Below, piece by piece: positions 59,840 through 64,000 of a DNA stretch of 64,000 nucleotides (positions within the stretch are counted from its first letter, which is position 1; each line of letters begins with the position of its first letter). The translations under genes and the position numbers were made by a program. This stretch comes from Clostridiales bacterium (GTDB lineage: Bacteria > Bacillota > Clostridia > Oscillospirales > UBA644), in contig QAKR01000010.1 of NCBI GenBank assembly GCA_003343705.1, positions 17,968-81,967 on the forward strand, written 5' to 3'. The notes under the pieces were generated by a model. It saw nothing but the letters and a program-made list of their open reading frames with translations. It was not told the DNA's origin and searched no databases.

Positions 59840-61288
59840 ATAAAAAAGCTTATTTCCCTGGTCTTATGTGCAACTCTATTATTTTGCTTCGCACAACCCT
59901 ACAGTGCAGATGTATTTATATTAGGAGATGTAACTAACGATAAGATTGTTAAATTAGATGACGCTATGCTTGTCTTTATGCACATTTCAAAAAAGCAACC
60001 ACTTGAAATAGCATCAGAAACTGCTGCAGATGTTAATAAAGACGGAAAAATATCTCTAGTAGATGCTATGATTTTGTTCTCTTATATCGGAGGTAAAAGA
60101 GATCGTATTTCAGAAAACACAACACAAGAATATATGAGCGTAATGAGAACGATAAATCAATATCCACAAATTAAAGATAACAATACTTATGATTTCTCAG
60201 GGCTTGAAAGCATCAAGCTTGGTGCGTATTTCTGGTATGGATTTTCATATGATGGCTTTCAATACACAGACAGATTATTTAATGAATTTTCAGACAGAGA
60301 GCTCGTTTGGGGGTGGGTATGCGATTCTATTGAAAACATGGAGGATCAAATAGATTACGCTTCACAAGCAGGTCTTTCATATTTTGCATTCGACTGGTAT
60401 TTTGGAAATCCTTCGCTTAATCATTCCGTAGATACTTTTTTAAAGGCTTCAAATTATGGAAAAATGGAATTTTGCTTAAATGTTTGTAACCATGAGGGGA
60501 CTTATATTGAAGCGGCTAATTGGGAAAAAGCTGTAGACCAGTGGCTTCCCTATTTAACTCATCCTCAAAGCCTGAAGATTGACGGTAAGCCCGTTATAAT
60601 GTTCTTTTCTACATATTATTTATCAGCTTTTTTGGGCAGCCAGCGTAAAATGAGGAAATACATTGATTATCTTGAAAATAAATTAATTGAAGCAGGGTTT
60701 CCTGGTGTGGTCGTAATCGGATCTGAAGTTCCATACACTGAAGCGGCTGACAGGAGTATAAATTTTGAAGAAAAGGCTTTTTCAGCAAATAATTGGGGCC
60801 AAGTATTGAATGCGGACATGAATTCCGGTATTGATTCATTTACCGGTTATAACTACCGCAAGGCTTCCCCTAAAATTTTGGAGGACGGGACTTCAACATA
60901 CGAACTTGAGTATAAAGAAATGGCTTCTCAACACGAGCTTTGTTGGGAAAGGTTTTCAGATTATAATGTTCCATATGTCCCTGTTATACTTGGTGGATGG
61001 GATAACAGACCCTGGGAAACGGTTTTTCCGCTTAACCCGACAGGTCAGAACAGGGCTTGTTATGCCCCGGACCGAACTCCCGAAAAACTTTATGAGCATA
61101 TTTTAAACGCTGCTGACTGGATGAAAAGAAACCCCGATTGTTCAGTAGGAAATCTTGCGGTTATATATGCTTGGGACGAGTTCTGTGAAGGAGGTTATAT
61201 TGCACCTACAAAAGGTGATAACGGAAGCTACCTTGCCGCAATACGGCAGGCGGTAGACAGGATAAAGAAAGACAATATAACCGATTAA
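59840..61288 (+). CDS. Secreted dockerin protein with GH99/WbsX-like domain, start codon ATA
   Basis: The frame is open from an ATG at 59744 inside gatD, but that would cross the gatD terminator. The natural start, right before a signal peptide (KKLISLVLCATLL), is an ATA at 59840; no ATG, GTG or TTG lies in frame between the terminator and it. AGGGA lies 11 bases before. The mature protein has a type I dockerin first (loops DVTNDKIVKLDD and DVNKDGKISLVD, about 25-85), then a GH99-like barrel with GLSYFAFDWYFGN, GKPVIMFFST and YAWDEFCEGG (about 450-460). The barrel is distantly like the protein at 37155. Confidence 0.75.
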   Translation: MKKLISLVLCATLLFCFAQPYSADVFILGDVTNDKIVKLDDAMLVFMHISKKQPLEIASETAADVNKDGKISLVDAMILFSYIGGKRDRISENTTQEYMSVMRTINQYPQIKDNNTYDFSGLESIKLGAYFWYGFSYDGFQYTDRLFNEFSDRELVWGWVCDSIENMEDQIDYASQAGLSYFAFDWYFGNPSLNHSVDTFLKASNYGKMEFCLNVCNHEGTYIEAANWEKAVDQWLPYLTHPQSLKIDGKPVIMFFSTYYLSAFLGSQRKMRKYIDYLENKLIEAGFPGVVVIGSEVPYTEAADRSINFEEKAFSANNWGQVLNADMNSGIDSFTGYNYRKASPKILEDGTSTYELEYKEMASQHELCWERFSDYNVPYVPVILGGWDNRPWETVFPLNPTGQNRACYAPDRTPEKLYEHILNAADWMKRNPDCSVGNLAVIYAWDEFCEGGYIAPTKGDNGSYLAAIRQAVDRIKKDNITD

Positions 61289-61313
61289 TTTAACTTCAGT
61301 TTATATATAAATA

Positions 61314-61345
61314 ACAGACGGCGGATTATTCCGCCGTCTGTTTCT
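61314..61345 (+). terminator. Terminator between convergent genes
   Basis: Perfect 12-base stem ACAGACGGCGGA / TCCGCCGTCTGT with four-base loop and T run; usable from both sides. Confidence 0.9.
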
Positions 61346-61392
61346 ATAACTTTATTAATATTTTTAAAAGCTATATATAATTTGAGATATTA

Positions 61393-62439
61393 TTATGCTA
61401 TGTCATCTTTAAATTTTATAGGAGGATCATCTTTATATTTTATAGGAAGAACAGCTGTATAAAAGCGTCCTGATTTCATAATTAACGGAGCTACTCTTCC
61501 GCTATAATAAATATCAATATTCTCGTCGTCTGAACACATAACGAATTTTAAAGATTCTTCAATTAATTTAATATTAAAACCTATAATTGGTTCACTATCA
61601 TTGCTCTTCAGTTCCAAAGCCGAAACCTCTGTTATTATTCCCATTGTATTAATATTTACAAATACAATCGCTTCTTGCGATTTATTGTTTTTTCTTGACG
61701 CTGACAAAGAGATATATTTACTTTCGTAATCAATTTTTGCACCGTCAAAAGAAACAAGTAAACTTGCCGCTTGTCTTTTTGATAATTTAAACAATAAACT
61801 ATCATTGTCTCGGCTGTTGAAAATCCGTGAGAGCGCGAATCTAGGGGATTTCAAATCGCCTGTATCAAAATAAGCATTAGATAAATCCCAATCATTTACG
61901 CCTTCCGGCAACATCACTGCCGCCCTGTGACTATCGCAAGCACATTTTACTCCGTTATGTTCTGAAACGGTTCGGATGAATTTCATAGCGTGTTTCTTAT
62001 TTACAATTTTTTGCATAAGATATTCAGCGTTTTCAATGCTATAATACGGCATAGTATCGACTCCCTTTTCTGATAAAATATTATTAAAGACAAAGGGTCG
62101 AAAAGATAGAGGAAGAGCATCAGAATTCTTTAGCTCGGATGGATTTATTCCATGAAATTTTTTAAATGCATAACTAAAAGAAACAGCTGAATTATAGCCG
62201 TATTTTACAGCCACATCTATTATTTTTGTATTAGATATTTTTATCTCAACCGCTGCACATGTGAGCCTCCTTTTACGAATATATTCAGACAATGTCATAT
62301 CTGTTACATTAACGAATACTTTTTCAAAGTCCCCTTGGGAACTGGCAAAAATAGAAGCAATTATTTTTTTATCTATTTCGCCATCAAGATTTTGCTCAAT
62401 ATAGTCTAAAACTGAATTCATCCGCTTTACCCAATCCAC
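61393..62439 (-). CDS. AraC family transcriptional regulator
   Basis: DNA-binding domain at the N-terminus (about 5-100): WVKRMNSVLDYIEQNLDGE, first helix-turn-helix around IIASIFASSQGDFEKVF and the second ending YGYNSAVSFSYAFKKFHGINPSE, the AraC signature. The rest (about 250 residues) is a sensor part, with features of the effector-binding fold and no recognised ligand. The start is a GTG giving MDWVKRMN, the usual opening of this group, with AAGGTG nine bases before it; GTG at 62451 has no ribosome site. It is convergent to the dockerin-GH99 gene, which may be its target. Confidence 0.9.
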   Translation of the reverse strand: MDWVKRMNSVLDYIEQNLDGEIDKKIIASIFASSQGDFEKVFVNVTDMTLSEYIRKRRLTCAAVEIKISNTKIIDVAVKYGYNSAVSFSYAFKKFHGINPSELKNSDALPLSFRPFVFNNILSEKGVDTMPYYSIENAEYLMQKIVNKKHAMKFIRTVSEHNGVKCACDSHRAAVMLPEGVNDWDLSNAYFDTGDLKSPRFALSRIFNSRDNDSLLFKLSKRQAASLLVSFDGAKIDYESKYISLSASRKNNKSQEAIVFVNINTMGIITEVSALELKSNDSEPIIGFNIKLIEESLKFVMCSDDENIDIYYSGRVAPLIMKSGRFYTAVLPIKYKDDPPIKFKDDIA

Positions 62440-62476
62440 TTTCAACCCCACCTTCTATCATATATTCTATCATATT

Positions 62477-62532
62477 AAAACACTTTTCACACCATATTTA
62501 CTATATAAAATATATTTAGTTTGGAGTGTTTT
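62477..62532 (-). promoter_or_regulatory. Inverted repeat upstream of the AraC gene
   Basis: AAAACACT (62477-62484) and AGTGTTTT (62525-62532) frame an AT-rich 40-base region upstream of the regulator start. It may be an autoregulatory operator. I see no convincing -35 box. Confidence 0.35.
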
Positions 62533-62661
62533 ACCTAAGGACAGTCGATAATATCAACGATCTTATATAACAAACGAAATTAGTTATTATTAAAAATATA
62601 ACTGAGATATTTTTTACCACATTAAAAATATTATATAGTTTATCTACTCATAATAATATTT

Positions 62662-63372
62662 TTAATTATGCTCCCCATTCCATGCAGATAAAACGCTAGA
62701 CGGAATTTTAATGGCATCAAATCTATAATGAGCAGAAATTAACGCTCTTTTTAAATAATCTTCTTCCCTTTTTATCTGGCCTCCGTTATGAATGATCCAT
62801 ACCCTGCCGTTTTTACTACGCTTATCAGAGACTATCCCTATATGATCGTTGTCACCAAAAATTATAACATCTCCTGCTTGCCACTCTGTAACAGCAGAAG
62901 GGTCGGTTGTAAGTGAAACTGCATATTTATCAAAAAAAACTCGTAAATTACGCACACGACGAAAATCGATGTTAGGATCAGGCTTTTGCGCGGCTGGGTA
63001 GTCCTCGGGATTATTTGAAATATCTGAATCAATCATATCCTTTAATGAATATCCGGCATTTTTAAATGCACGCCAAATTACATCAGTACATACACCTATT
63101 TCACCCGGAGGATAGCCTCCCTGAAAATATGCTCCGTCATATTTCGGCTTATTTTCAGCATCTATTCGTGCACCTAACATAATATCTCGATAATCATCAA
63201 TTCCATCACCATCGTAATCTGTTTGGCTTAAAATCGTATCAATACCTAGGTCAGAAGATGTATACACACGCTGGGGTAAAAAATTAAATGAATCCAGTAA
63301 AACAAAGGCTGTTATTAGAATGACGGTAATTATAATAATGATTATCACATTTCTTTTAGTTATATCTCTCAC
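62662..63372 (-). CDS. DUF1287 family membrane-anchored protein
   Basis: A 236-residue protein with an N-terminal hydrophobic anchor (about 9-30: VIIIIIITVILITAFVLL) and a DUF1287 domain: VCTDVIWRAFKNAGY near 95, VRNLRVFFDKYA, WQAGDVIIFGDNDHIGIVSD near 166-183, HNGGQIKREEDYL. These C..H patterns are like NlpC/P60-type peptidases. An added DYDGDGIDDYRD loop may bind calcium. The listed start is GTG at 63372, without ribosome site upstream; AGGGGTGAG lies around it and would best fit an ATA at 63363. Confidence 0.85.
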   Translation of the reverse strand: MRDITKRNVIIIIIITVILITAFVLLDSFNFLPQRVYTSSDLGIDTILSQTDYDGDGIDDYRDIMLGARIDAENKPKYDGAYFQGGYPPGEIGVCTDVIWRAFKNAGYSLKDMIDSDISNNPEDYPAAQKPDPNIDFRRVRNLRVFFDKYAVSLTTDPSAVTEWQAGDVIIFGDNDHIGIVSDKRSKNGRVWIIHNGGQIKREEDYLKRALISAHYRFDAIKIPSSVLSAWNGEHN

Positions 63373-63425
63373 CCCTATAAATATATAAAGAATAATTTAA
63401 TAGATATATTAACCCTACATGTTTT

Positions 63426-63454
63426 ATTTTAACACGTTTTTGCAATACTTTCAA
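63426..63454 (-). promoter_or_regulatory. Sigma-A promoter of the DUF1287 gene
   Basis: Minus strand TTGAAA, 17 bases, TAAAAT, 54 bases before the coding region. Confidence 0.65.
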
Positions 63455-64000
63455 GTCTTTTTATTTGTAATATTTACTTTTACGATATTAGAAATAACAA
63501 ATAAAAAATTATTTATTAATAAAATTGCATGTGAGCAGATTCGATGGAACAAAAACACAACCTTTACAATGTTTGTAGAAAAAGAGTTGACCGAAGAAGA
63601 GATTGCAGAAATAAAAACGTTAATTGAAAAGAAGTCTTAATACTTAGTAATATTTTTTTAGATATTAAATATAAGTATTTTAGGCTCATTTTGCGGAAGT
63701 GTTTTGCTTATGAAAAATAAAAGCAATTCCACAATTTGCAATTTATTTGATGTGGTTAATTCCTCTTATTTGATTTATCGTCCCATTTAGTATTGCAATC
63801 AAATATAGCTGCTTACACTGGTTTAATCCTTTTATTTGGATATTACTAAAAAATTTTTTTATTGATATAAAGCTTGCATATGTTAGTAAGTGATCTGTTG
63901 AAGTCTTAAAACGAATCAGTTTTGGTTTTCGTAATTTACGCTGATTCAGAAATGGAATATTTCATACTGCATAACCAAATGAGCAAAATCGTATCTATTG
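63455..64000. other. Terminal stretch without a supported gene
   Basis: AT-rich sequence to the window end. A short plus-strand frame (63419-63640) overlaps the DUF1287 promoter and has no ribosome site. A minus-strand frame enters from the window edge and stops near 63930, too short to judge. No hairpin terminator or RNA gene recognised. Confidence 0.4.

Noticed and set aside
63419..63640. 73-codon plus-strand frame (hydrophobic start, EKELTEEEIAEIKTLIE end)
   Set aside because: No ribosome site before its ATG, and its 5' part covers the -10 box of the DUF1287 promoter. The acidic end looks gene-like but is too short to support a call.
1..64000. Insertion sequences, phage genes, tRNA or rRNA genes
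   Set aside because: No transposase, integrase or terminal repeats seen, and no cloverleaf or rRNA-like sequence was recognised by eye. A tRNAscan and Rfam search would be decisive.

Overview
The window is AT-rich DNA from a spore-forming, Gram-positive anaerobe of the class Clostridia, most likely in the Oscillospiraceae/Ruminococcaceae (Oscillospirales) area. The evidence is sigG, spoIIID and the germination lytic enzyme sleB, strong AGGAGG ribosome sites, near-perfect TTGACA-17-TATAAT promoters, an NfnAB ferredoxin/NADP transhydrogenase, AddAB instead of RecBCD, MurT/GatD peptidoglycan amidation genes, and secreted proteins with cohesin-like and dockerin modules. No genus is claimed. I saw no rRNA, tRNA, CRISPR array, phage or insertion sequence.

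Layout. 1-5094 (minus): pcrA, rmuC, a NifS-like cysteine desulfurase and a cut-off unknown gene, read as one operon. 5315-8320 (plus): sleB, then an OmpR-type two-component pair. 8470-9570 (minus): a DUF3810 membrane metalloprotease-like protein. 10033-16395 (plus): an oppBCDF-oppA peptide transporter. 16722-19569 (minus): a small membrane protein and the serine pathway genes serC-serA. 19623-20743: a cohesin-dockerin protein with a frameshifted start, and spoIIID with a hairpin over its ribosome site. 20802-31279 (minus): an eleven-gene sugar-metabolism operon from one promoter. 31303-38777 (minus): two DUF4091 lipoproteins and a GH99/WbsX-like protein. 39018-53280: a small membrane protein behind a repeat-rich promoter, nadE, addBA, sigG, a sortase group and nfnAB. 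53312-64000: a YgjP-like peptidase, cardiolipin synthase, a dockerin-only protein, flavin reductase, fba-murT-gatD, a dockerin-GH99-like protein, an AraC regulator and a DUF1287 protein.

Most unusual points. (1) The oppA product looks circularly permuted: about 75 residues that end normal OppA proteins lie directly after the signal peptide, and the protein stops exactly where that piece should begin. (2) In the same operon OppC carries about 125 extra residues in its first external loop, with both halves of a Listeria-Bacteroides (InlB B) repeat in swapped order. (3) The glutaminase parts of both NadE and GatD have lost their catalytic residues, which fits a cell that uses free ammonia. (4) The eleven-gene operon combines a de-N-acetylase, a NagB-like isomerase, a sugar kinase, a polyol-phosphate dehydrogenase, a NanA-like lyase, a DegT aminotransferase and a Gfo/Idh dehydrogenase without any transporter or known substrate. 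(5) Both sporulation regulators, spoIIID and sigG, have a leader hairpin covering the ribosome site. (6) Two secreted-protein genes have odd 5' ends: a 7-A run that shifts frame, and an ATA where ATG is expected.
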